From positions 1-14,379 of the forward strand of contig JBECLA010000059.1 in assembly GCA_040235565.1 (NCBI GenBank): a stretch of DNA of 14,379 bases, in the 5' to 3' direction. The first letter of the stretch is position 1. Each line of letters starts with the position of its first letter. This document shows positions 7,548 to 12,730 of the stretch, piece after piece. The notes under the pieces were generated by a model that saw nothing but the letters and a program-made list of their open reading frames with translations, was not told the DNA's origin and did not search any database. The translations under genes and the position numbers were made by a program. The stretch is from JAHEIJ01 sp040235565 (GTDB lineage: Bacteria; Pseudomonadota; Gammaproteobacteria; UBA6429; Thiohalophilaceae).

Positions 7548-7583
7548 CTCCGCTTGTCGGTTTGACAAGCGGGAGTAAAAAAA
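7548..7583. repeat. Strong hairpin between luxR-type gene and uvrA, with flanking A-run
   Basis: CTCCGCTTGTC at 7548-7558 pairs with GACAAGCGGGAG at 7564-7575 with one bulged base and a five-base loop. Seven A residues follow at 7577-7583. On the minus strand, the direction of both flanking genes, the U-run comes before the hairpin, so this is not a canonical terminator for the regulator gene. It may protect the mRNA 3' end or work with Rho. Confidence 0.55.
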
Positions 7584-7592
7584 CGTTGACGC

Positions 7593-8243
7593 TTAGAGGT
7601 TGTGGGTCGCCCAGTTTACCGCCTGGGTACGGTTTTCCACATCGAGCTTTTTGTAAATATGGTAAATATGGGTCTTGATGGTGTGCACACTGAGACTGAG
7701 CTGTTCGGCGATATCCGTATTTTTCGCACCGGTTGACAGCAGGTTGAGGATTTCCATTTCCCGTTCCGTTAACAGTTCATGCTGGCGGTTTAAAAATGCC
7801 TGGTTGGTATGCGGTTTCTGGTTGATCAGATAACGGGCAATGACCCGGCGCGGAAACCACAAATCGCCGTTAAACATGGCCAGCACCCCTTTGCTCAGAT
7901 GGTCCGGGCTTGCATCGCGATAAAAGATGCCGTGGATCTCGGGTGGTGCGGCCAGCTTTTCCAGACGGCTATCCTGTTCAGCATTGAAAAAGGCATACAT
8001 CAACTGCTTTTTGCCGGATTTGCGGCACTCCAACAGCAGATCCATCGCTTCCCCGGGATTGTCCTCCATGGCGTCAATCAACACCAGCCCGGTTTTGGCG
8101 TTATATTTCAGGGTCGGAGTCTGGCCTGCCCGGCAATCCGTAATATGACAACGACTTCCGGTGGTGGCTTCAAGATGGGTAGCCAATTCCTGATAAGTGT
8201 CCGGGCGCGCCCCTACGATGTTGATCCAGCTTCCTTCTAACAT
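7593..8243 (-). CDS. LuxR-family transcriptional regulator, CsgD/VpsT-like
   Basis: Regulator of 216 residues. The C-terminal LuxR/GerE helix-turn-helix spans about 157-212, with LTEREMEIL, the recognition stretch SLSVHTIKTHIYHIYKKL, and RTQAV near the end. The N-terminal half looks like a degenerate receiver: a hydrophobic strand ending in D57 (GLVLIDAM), and GIFYRDAS near 105-112. Just before the linker is LWFPR (W129-F130-P131-R132), at nearly the position where VpsT-type regulators carry W-[FLM]-[TS]-R, their cyclic-di-GMP contact; here the third residue is proline. This suggests a biofilm or surface-state regulator but is not proof of nucleotide binding. GAGGA six bases before the ATG supports the start. 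It lies between uvrA and the divergent MFS gene and may regulate either itself or the transporter. Confidence 0.85.
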   Translation of the reverse strand: MLEGSWINIVGARPDTYQELATHLEATTGSRCHITDCRAGQTPTLKYNAKTGLVLIDAMEDNPGEAMDLLLECRKSGKKQLMYAFFNAEQDSRLEKLAAPPEIHGIFYRDASPDHLSKGVLAMFNGDLWFPRRVIARYLINQKPHTNQAFLNRQHELLTEREMEILNLLSTGAKNTDIAEQLSLSVHTIKTHIYHIYKKLDVENRTQAVNWATHNL

Positions 8244-8276
8244 GAATATCCTCGTCTTAATGCCAGTCTATTCAAT

Positions 8277-8318
8277 CCCATTTCACTTGCTTTGCGGGGG
8301 TTGAAAAGCAGGAATGGG
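8277..8318. repeat. Two-tier inverted repeat in the regulator's 5' untranslated region
   Basis: Outer arms CCCATT (8277-8282) and AATGGG (8313-8318) enclose inner arms TGCTTT (8288-8293) and AAAGCA (8305-8310). In the minus-strand transcript this would fold into an interrupted stem-loop about 35 bases before the start codon of the LuxR-type gene. Confidence 0.4.
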
Positions 8319-8369
8319 CACTCCTTGTTTTTAAACAGTCGTGCGGAGTCTTTCACTACTACTTTTTCA

Positions 8370-8390
8370 TAGTTTCTGGATAGGAAACTA
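8370..8390. repeat. 21-bp palindrome at the predicted +1 of the regulator gene
   Basis: TAGTTTC at 8370-8376 and GAAACTA at 8384-8390 are perfect inverted repeats with a 7-base spacer (centre-to-centre 14). The element begins at the predicted transcription start of the LuxR-type gene. A dimeric repressor bound here would block transcription, so autorepression is a natural hypothesis. Confidence 0.55.
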
Positions 8391-8396
8391 GCATTA

Positions 8397-8425
8397 AATA
8401 TATGTAGATTTGGCTGACGGGACAA
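8397..8425 (-). promoter_or_regulatory. Sigma-70 promoter of the LuxR-type regulator
   Basis: On the minus strand TTGTCC (8420-8425) is followed after exactly 17 bases by TATATT (8397-8402), matching consensus at four and five of six positions. The predicted start is near 8390, which gives a leader of about 147 bases before the ATG at 8243 and places a palindrome at the first transcribed bases. Confidence 0.6.
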
Positions 8426-8593
8426 GTGAAAAATGCAAAATACGTCACACGGATTACTACTTAAGTGGTATCTTGCTGGCGTGTCGCTTTTCGGGATTAC
8501 GCATTTCTTCCCGATTCTGAACCTGTTAACATGCTGCGCCCTATATAAATAGTGTGGTTCAGCTTTTCAAGAAAACTCATGCGGCAGGATTCC
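8426..8593. other. Remainder of divergent regulatory region
   Basis: The interval from 8244 to 8593 separates two divergent genes and contains no convincing open frame. Besides the minus-strand promoter and repeats listed separately, an AT-rich TATAAA at 8544-8549 could be the -10 of the MFS gene, but I see no good -35 partner. The 168 bases covered here hold nothing else that I can define. Confidence 0.35.
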
Positions 8594-9958
8594 ATGACTT
8601 CCAGTGAGCGCCGGGTGGCGCTGTCACTTGCGGGCGTTTTCGCGTCCCGCATGTTGGGATTGTTTCTGATCCTGCCGGTTTTCAGCCTGTATGCCAGGGA
8701 GCTAAGCGGGTATACGGCCACCCTGGCCGGGATTGCGCTGGGAATTTACGGCCTGACCCAGGCCCTGTTTCAGATCCCGCTGGGAATGTTGTCGGACCGG
8801 ATTGGGCGCAAGCCCGTGATTGTGGGGGGATTGCTGATCTTTGCGCTGGGGAGCGTGGTGGCGGCCATCTCAACATCGGTGAGCGGCGTGATCCTGGGGC
8901 GCGCCCTCCAGGGAGCGGGAGCGGTGGCCAGTGCGGTGATGGCGCTGGCCGCGGATCTGACCCGGGAGGAGCACCGCATCAAGGTCATGGCCTTCATCGG
9001 CGTCAGTATCGGCCTGTCATTTGCGGTTGCCATGATTCTCGGGCCGGTGCTGCACGACTGGTTTGGCGTCCCGGGAATATTCTGGACCACCTCGATCCTG
9101 GCGTTGGGAGGCATCGTCATTACCCTGTTTTTCGTGCCCCGTCCCGTCATCAGTCGGTTTCATCGTGATACAGAAGTGGAGATCAGCTGGTTCCGTCATG
9201 CGGTGATGGATGGGCAGTTGCTGCGGGCCAATTTCGGCATATTCAGCCTGCACGCGATCCTGATGGGGACTTTCCTGGTTGTGCCCCAGTTGTTACATCA
9301 CCAGGCTGGTCTGGATGTCAGTCGCCACTGGCTGATTTATTTACCGGTGTTGTTTCTTTCCATGGCCTTGATTGTGCCGTTTATTTTGCTGGCGGAAAAA
9401 AAACGCATGATCAAGCAAACACTTAGCGGGGCGGTCGTCCTGCTGGTGCTGACCGAGCTGGGTCTGGCGGGACTGTCCGGGACTATGGCGGCGATGGTGA
9501 TCATGCTATTGTTGTTTTTTGCGGCCTTTAATCTGCTCGAGGCCATGTTGCCCTCGCTGGTGGCGAAGTTGGCGCCGGCCGCCCACAAGGGGACCGCCAT
9601 GGGGGTGTATGCCAGTTCCCAGTTTCTGGGTATTTTTACCGGTGGCCTGGTTGGCGGCTGGATGATGCAGCATTTTGGGCTCCAGAGTGTGTTTACATTT
9701 AATGCGGCGTTGGCCGGTTTGTGGTTGTTACTGGTCGTAAGCATGCGTAAGCCGCAGTATTTGAGTAGTCAGTTGTTGAATGTCGGTTTGCTGGATGAAA
9801 CCGCGGCCCGGCAACTGGCATTGAAATTGAGTCGAATCACCGGTGTAGCGGAAGCGACAGTGATCGCAGAAGACGGTATCGCATATCTGAAGGTGGATAA
9901 ACATCACCTGGATCACGACGCGTTGCACGCCTTCTCGGTGACCGAAAGTGCCGCCTGA
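8594..9958 (+). CDS. MFS transporter, YajR-like with C-terminal soluble domain
   Basis: Major facilitator transporter of 454 residues, DHA1/drug-antiporter type, with about twelve membrane segments. I chose the ATG at 8594 (MTSSERRVALSLAG) because AGGA lies just upstream and the family begins this way; an ATG at 8579 or GTG at 8552 would only add residues. Motif A, GMLSDRIGRK, lies at 64-73 between helices 2 and 3. After the last helix (about residue 383) there is a cytoplasmic tail of about 70 residues, starting MRKPQYLSS and including GVAEATVIAEDGIAYLKVDK, which looks like the ferredoxin-fold YAM domain of E. coli YajR. The substrate is unknown. ssb follows after 43 bases, an order I recall from Pseudomonas. 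Confidence 0.88.
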   Translation: MTSSERRVALSLAGVFASRMLGLFLILPVFSLYARELSGYTATLAGIALGIYGLTQALFQIPLGMLSDRIGRKPVIVGGLLIFALGSVVAAISTSVSGVILGRALQGAGAVASAVMALAADLTREEHRIKVMAFIGVSIGLSFAVAMILGPVLHDWFGVPGIFWTTSILALGGIVITLFFVPRPVISRFHRDTEVEISWFRHAVMDGQLLRANFGIFSLHAILMGTFLVVPQLLHHQAGLDVSRHWLIYLPVLFLSMALIVPFILLAEKKRMIKQTLSGAVVLLVLTELGLAGLSGTMAAMVIMLLLFFAAFNLLEAMLPSLVAKLAPAAHKGTAMGVYASSQFLGIFTGGLVGGWMMQHFGLQSVFTFNAALAGLWLLLVVSMRKPQYLSSQLLNVGLLDETAARQLALKLSRITGVAEATVIAEDGIAYLKVDKHHLDHDALHAFSVTESAA

Positions 9959-10001
9959 TATTACAAGTGGAACAAGTACCTAACGATAGGGGAGAGAGAG
10001 T

Positions 10002-10436
10002 ATGGCAAGGGGTATAAACAAAGTCATTCTGATTGGTAATCTTGGTCGGGACCCGGAAGTCCGTTATTCACCTAATGGAGGCGCTATCGCCAATATTACC
10101 CTTGCTACCAGCGAATCCTGGAAAGACAAGAATACCGGTGAACAGGTTGAAAAAACCGAATGGCATCGGGTTGTCTTCTTTCGACGTCTGGCAGAGATTG
10201 CCGGTGAATACCTGAAGAAAGGTTCCAAGGTCTACATTGAAGGCAAGTTACAGACCCGTAAATGGCAAGACAAAGATGGTAACGATCGCTACACCACCGA
10301 AATCGTCGCCAACGAAATGCAGATGCTGGATTCTCGAGGTGGTAGCAGCAGTTATAACCAGGATGAACCTGCCATGGCCTCATCTCAACCAGAACCTGCG
10401 CCGGCTGGTGACTTTGATGATGATATTCCATTCTGA
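10002..10436 (+). CDS. ssb: Single-stranded DNA-binding protein
   Basis: SSB of 144 residues that coats single-stranded DNA during replication, repair and recombination. The OB-fold covers about 1-112: MARGINKVILIGNLGRDPEVRY, the ESWKDK region, TEWHRVVFF and YIEGKLQTRKW, each shown in part. A short linker of about 25 residues, rich in serine, proline and glutamate, leads to the acidic tip DFDDDIPF, which recruits partner proteins. It is shorter than E. coli SSB mainly in the linker. A strong purine-rich ribosome site GGGGAGAGAGAG precedes the ATG at 10002. It may be cotranscribed with the MFS gene and ends at a strong terminator. Confidence 0.98.
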   Translation: MARGINKVILIGNLGRDPEVRYSPNGGAIANITLATSESWKDKNTGEQVEKTEWHRVVFFRRLAEIAGEYLKKGSKVYIEGKLQTRKWQDKDGNDRYTTEIVANEMQMLDSRGGSSSYNQDEPAMASSQPEPAPAGDFDDDIPF

Positions 10437-10467
10437 TCTGCTAGCTTGCACAGGTAGTGTTATCGGG

Positions 10468-10495
10468 AAGGCCGGGTATTTACCCGGCCTTTTTT
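10468..10495 (+). terminator. Intrinsic terminator after ssb
   Basis: AAGGCCGGGT at 10468-10477 pairs with ACCCGGCCTT at 10482-10491 around a four-base loop, and T residues run to 10495. The stem core is eight perfect, mostly GC pairs, 32 bases after the ssb stop. Confidence 0.95.
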
Positions 10496-10593
10496 CTTTA
10501 ATAAGTCTTGATAAAGGTCAGCGTCATTACGATATAACGTCATATATAGTCATAATCATTGAAGCAAGTACGGAGATTCTGCAGGAGAGGATT

Positions 10594-11157
10594 ATGGTTG
10601 AACATCATGAACGCCTGATGTTAGTTGTTGGCGTATATACCAGTCAGGCGCGGGCCCAGCAGTTAGTAGAGAAACTGATCGAACAGGACTACCCCATGGA
10701 TCGTATTTCATTGTTAAGTCGGGCCGGTGGCGCGGGTGATGACATGCTGGGCATTACCTATCATGACACCGCCGAACGCATGAAAGTCTGGGGTAAGCAC
10801 GGCGCTTTCTGGGGTGCCGTATGGGGTTTATTAGCCAGTGCTTCGGGTATGTTTGTCCTGCCCGGCCTGGGGCCACTGCTGGTTGCCGGGCCGATTGTCG
10901 AAGCCTTTAGCGCAGCGTTAGCCGGCGCTGCCGTGGCCGGTGGAACGATGGCGGGTGCCGCTGCCGTCTCGCATCTTGCCTCCGCTTTACACCGCATTGG
11001 TATACCTGAAGAGGAACTCGAGCAGATCGAGACTGCAATAGAGGACGGGCAGTATGTGGTCATTTTGCACAGTGCGCCGGATGAGGCTGATGAATTGTCG
11101 CACACGCTTGCCTGGGCCGGAGCCGAATCGGTACATCAATTACCGGTCAAGCATTGA
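10594..11157 (+). CDS. Small membrane-associated protein, YflT/general-stress-like
   Basis: Protein of 187 residues. The ATG at 10594 follows a very strong AGGAGAGG ribosome site; the frame is open further upstream, into ssb, but that part is not credible. The N-terminal 45 residues (MLVVGVYTSQARAQQLVEKL, then MDRISLLSR) look like the small alpha/beta domain of YflT-type general stress proteins. A central stretch of about 70-130 is hydrophobic and rich in glycine and alanine (GAFWGAVWGLLASASGMF, GLGPLLVAGPIV, AALAGAAVAGG), consistent with one or two membrane hairpins or a glycine zipper. The C-terminus returns to a soluble fold (EEELEQIETAIEDGQYVVIL). Function is unknown; a stress role is inferred only from the resemblance. 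It is monocistronic, lying after the ssb terminator. Confidence 0.75.
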   Translation: MVEHHERLMLVVGVYTSQARAQQLVEKLIEQDYPMDRISLLSRAGGAGDDMLGITYHDTAERMKVWGKHGAFWGAVWGLLASASGMFVLPGLGPLLVAGPIVEAFSAALAGAAVAGGTMAGAAAVSHLASALHRIGIPEEELEQIETAIEDGQYVVILHSAPDEADELSHTLAWAGAESVHQLPVKH

Positions 11158-11167
11158 ATTTCAATGC
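11151..11167. repeat. Near-perfect palindrome spanning a stop codon
   Basis: GCATTGAA and TTCAATGC flank a single central T, and the TGA stop of the YflT-like gene lies inside the left arm. No T-run follows, so it does not qualify as an intrinsic terminator. It may be a 3'-end stem or a protein site. Confidence 0.4.
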
Positions 11168-11223
11168 GTGGGGACAGGGTGCGTGCTGGCGTGGCCGCAC
11201 TAAACGCCGCCCATCAATCACGT

Positions 11224-11237
11224 TATACTCTATTGTA
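11224..11237 (+). promoter_or_regulatory. Possible -10 box directly before a start codon
   Basis: TATACT at 11224-11229 lies seven bases before the ATG at 11237, so transcription would start at or next to the start codon. The 17-bp-spaced -35 position holds only a weak match (TAAACG). There is no Shine-Dalgarno sequence, as at the other TATACT-ATG arrangement in this window. Confidence 0.35.
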
Positions 11238-11731
11238 TGGCTGATGATAATCATAATTTACCCGCGATGGACATGGTGTTAACGGGGTTTGACCTGTTAC
11301 ACGAAGGTAGCCTGTGGCCCTCTGATGAATACGATGATCAAGTTCGGCAATTGCGGCGTAATATCGGTACCGCAATTTATATTGTCGAGATCAAGGTTAC
11401 AGAGATCAATCTTGCGGTAACCATGCAGGGTAAGCCGGTTACCTTGCTGGATGTTTTGTCCTTTCCGGCACCGGATCCGGCAAAGCGGCTATATCCCCAC
11501 ATGCTGTTACTGAATGACGGGCGGGGGTTGAATCTGGGACGGGTAGCGCGAGTTACCATGGGACGTCCGTTCGATCCCCTACCGGAAGAAGTTCTATTTC
11601 AGGAACATCAATTACTAAAGAACCTGTTGTTTCATGAACGCAGACTATCTGATGAAACAGTATCACGGGTATCGAAACTACAGTTAGCCCGTTTGCTGGG
11701 AGGGCGTGTTAAGCTGATTGCAGAGGAATAG
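11237..11731 (+). CDS. Conserved-looking soluble protein of unknown function
   Basis: I do not recognise this 164-residue protein. It has no signal peptide or membrane segment. The first part is acidic (MADDNHNLPAMDMV), followed by a predicted alpha/beta region with IYIVEIKVTEINLAVTM near 48-64. Next is GKPVTLLDVLSFPAPDPAKR, then GRGLNLGRVARVTMGRPFD. The C-terminal third is helical and rich in leucine and charged residues (HQLLKNLLFHERRLSDETV, then LARLLGG). An internal ATG at 11267 is an alternative start. Codon use looks like that of its neighbours. It lies 79 bases after the YflT-like gene and 282 bases before nasT; no shared function is evident. Confidence 0.6.
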   Translation: MADDNHNLPAMDMVLTGFDLLHEGSLWPSDEYDDQVRQLRRNIGTAIYIVEIKVTEINLAVTMQGKPVTLLDVLSFPAPDPAKRLYPHMLLLNDGRGLNLGRVARVTMGRPFDPLPEEVLFQEHQLLKNLLFHERRLSDETVSRVSKLQLARLLGGRVKLIAEE

Positions 11732-11839
11732 GCCGTCAATTTGCAGAAGCCCGTTATCCTTGTTCCGTTCAGATCGTGATTCCCTGACTATAACTTGTAG
11801 TGTGTAGATCCTGCCTGTGCGATCTCTGCTCAGTCTGAT

Positions 11840-11886
11840 TGTCATATTTTGGTTCAGGCTATTAGAATATGTCACCATTTGGTGCA
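11840..11886 (+). promoter_or_regulatory. Two 17-bp direct elements upstream of the nasT sigma-54 promoter
   Basis: TGTCATATTTTGGTTCA (11840-11856) and TGTCACCATTTGGTGCA (11870-11886) agree at 13 of 17 positions and start exactly 30 bp apart, about three helical turns. Their centres lie about 129 and 99 bases upstream of the predicted start. The right halves resemble the TGGTGCA half-site of NtrC; the left halves fit poorly. They are candidate enhancer sites for NtrC or a related sigma-54 activator. Confidence 0.45.
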
Positions 11887-11949
11887 ATGACATAGCGAAC
11901 ATTATCGGCTAACGCAACTTAAGTGTATGAATTATCTAAGCTCAGAATA

Positions 11950-11966
11950 TTGGCATCCTTCTTGCT
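11950..11966 (+). promoter_or_regulatory. Sigma-54 (RpoN) promoter of nasT
   Basis: The 17 bases read TTGGCATCCTTCTTGCT, fitting YTGGCACGRNNNTTGCW with the invariant GG (11952-11953) and GC (11964-11965) separated by exactly 10 bases. Only the CG after TGGCA and the following purine deviate. The predicted start is near 11977, about 37 bases before the nasT ATG. Nitrogen control of a nas-type regulator by sigma-54 is well established, which strengthens the call. Confidence 0.78.
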
Positions 11967-12013
11967 CCGGAAATCACGACGTGTGCTTTAATCTATCACT
12001 GGACTAAATAGCA

Positions 12014-12595
12014 ATGAAGCTTAAGGTAATGGTGATTGATGAAAGCGCAGGCCGTGCAGCTTTACTGGAACGTGCGCTTACAGATGCGGGCTATGAAATC
12101 ATTGCCCGGATCGAGCATGGCGTAAATCTGCTCGAGCGTGTCAATGAAGTTAAACCCGATGTCATAATTATCGATATGGAAATGCCGGATCGGGACACGC
12201 TGGAACAGCTTTATACCATACATAAGGATCAACCGCGCCCAATCGTCATGTTTGCTGATAACAGTGAAAGTGATGTTATCGAGGCGGCGGTAAAAGCCGG
12301 GGTGAGTGCCTATGTGGTTGATGGGCTTAATCCGGCTCGGGTCAAACCCATCATGGACGTGGCCATTGCCCGCTTCAGGGAATTCCAGGCACTGCGCGAG
12401 GAACTTGAGCAGACCAAGAGTACACTTGCTGAACGTAAAGTGATTGATAAAGCCAAAGGCATCATCATGAAACAACGAGGCGTGGATGAAGCCGAAGCTT
12501 ACAAGTCATTGCGAAAGATGGCGATGGATAATAACAAGCGAATCTCAGATATCGCAAAAGATGTTATCGCTGTCGCGGAACTGCTCGGATCCTGA
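12014..12595 (+). CDS. nasT: NasT-type ANTAR antitermination regulator
   Basis: RNA-binding antiterminator of 193 residues. A receiver-like domain (1-120) has D9, E10 and D54 (VIIIDMEMP) in the acidic pocket, but the usual Thr/Ser is A81 and the usual Lys is D103, as expected of a receiver not governed by a classic kinase. A short coiled coil (about 122-140) leads to the ANTAR domain (about 138-191), with ERKVIDKAKGIIMK, A160, Y163, L166, R167 and A170 in the conserved helix pattern. In known systems NasS sequesters NasT until nitrate or nitrite is present; no nasS is seen next to it here. NasT then binds paired hexaloop hairpins in nas leaders, and such a leader lies immediately downstream. 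Its own promoter appears to be sigma-54 type. Confidence 0.92.
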   Translation: MKLKVMVIDESAGRAALLERALTDAGYEIIARIEHGVNLLERVNEVKPDVIIIDMEMPDRDTLEQLYTIHKDQPRPIVMFADNSESDVIEAAVKAGVSAYVVDGLNPARVKPIMDVAIARFREFQALREELEQTKSTLAERKVIDKAKGIIMKQRGVDEAEAYKSLRKMAMDNNKRISDIAKDVIAVAELLGS

Positions 12596-12623
12596 AGCGA
12601 ACTGAAAATTTAATATCATATTT

Positions 12624-12685
12624 CTGTCACCAAAGAAGGTGACAGGTCAAGACAGTCACCGTGCTGTCGATGGACAACGGCGTCC
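12624..12685 (+). promoter_or_regulatory. ANTAR target RNA: paired hexaloop hairpins
   Basis: Hairpin P1 (12624-12645) has an 8-bp perfect stem, CTGTCACC/GGTGACAG, with loop AAAGAA. Hairpin P2 (12672-12685) has stem GGAC/GTCC, extendable by a U-G pair, with loop AACGGC. Both loops have A at position 1 and G at position 4, the features defining ANTAR-domain RNA targets such as those of NasR and EutV. P2 bases 12681-12685 also form the foot of the terminator stem, so P2 and the terminator exclude each other. In the free RNA, GGTGAC of P1 (12638-12643) could instead pair with GTCACC at 12655-12660. An ANTAR gene lies 29 bases upstream. Confidence 0.85.
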
Positions 12686-12721
12686 GGCACCAACAAATGT
12701 TGGTGGCGGGCGTTTTTTTTT
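12681..12721 (+). terminator. Regulated intrinsic terminator (attenuator)
   Basis: Bases 12681-12694 pair with 12699-12712 around a four-base loop, with one G-G mismatch and one G-U pair, followed by nine T residues (12713-12721). It ends only nine bases before the next ATG, so it must be bypassed for the downstream gene to be expressed. Its left foot is shared with ANTAR hairpin P2. Confidence 0.9.
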
Positions 12722-12730
12722 GGGGTTCTT

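Noticed and set aside
6687..7565. Second plus-strand open frame opposite the 5' end of uvrA
   Set aside because: Same reasoning: a shadow of uvrA with no family resemblance, running into the uvrA promoter.
7461..7592. Possible LexA (SOS) box upstream of uvrA
   Set aside because: uvrA is SOS-regulated in E. coli, so I looked for CTGT-N8-ACAG. CTGT occurs but with no properly spaced ACAG on either strand.
8237..8425. 62-codon minus-strand frame overlapping the regulator's leader
   Set aside because: It covers the predicted promoter, the +1 palindrome and the leader hairpin, and has no convincing ribosome site.
10237..10593. In-frame upstream extension of the YflT-like protein into ssb
   Set aside because: The extension overlaps ssb and crosses its terminator; the ATG at 10594 with AGGAGAGG is clearly the start.
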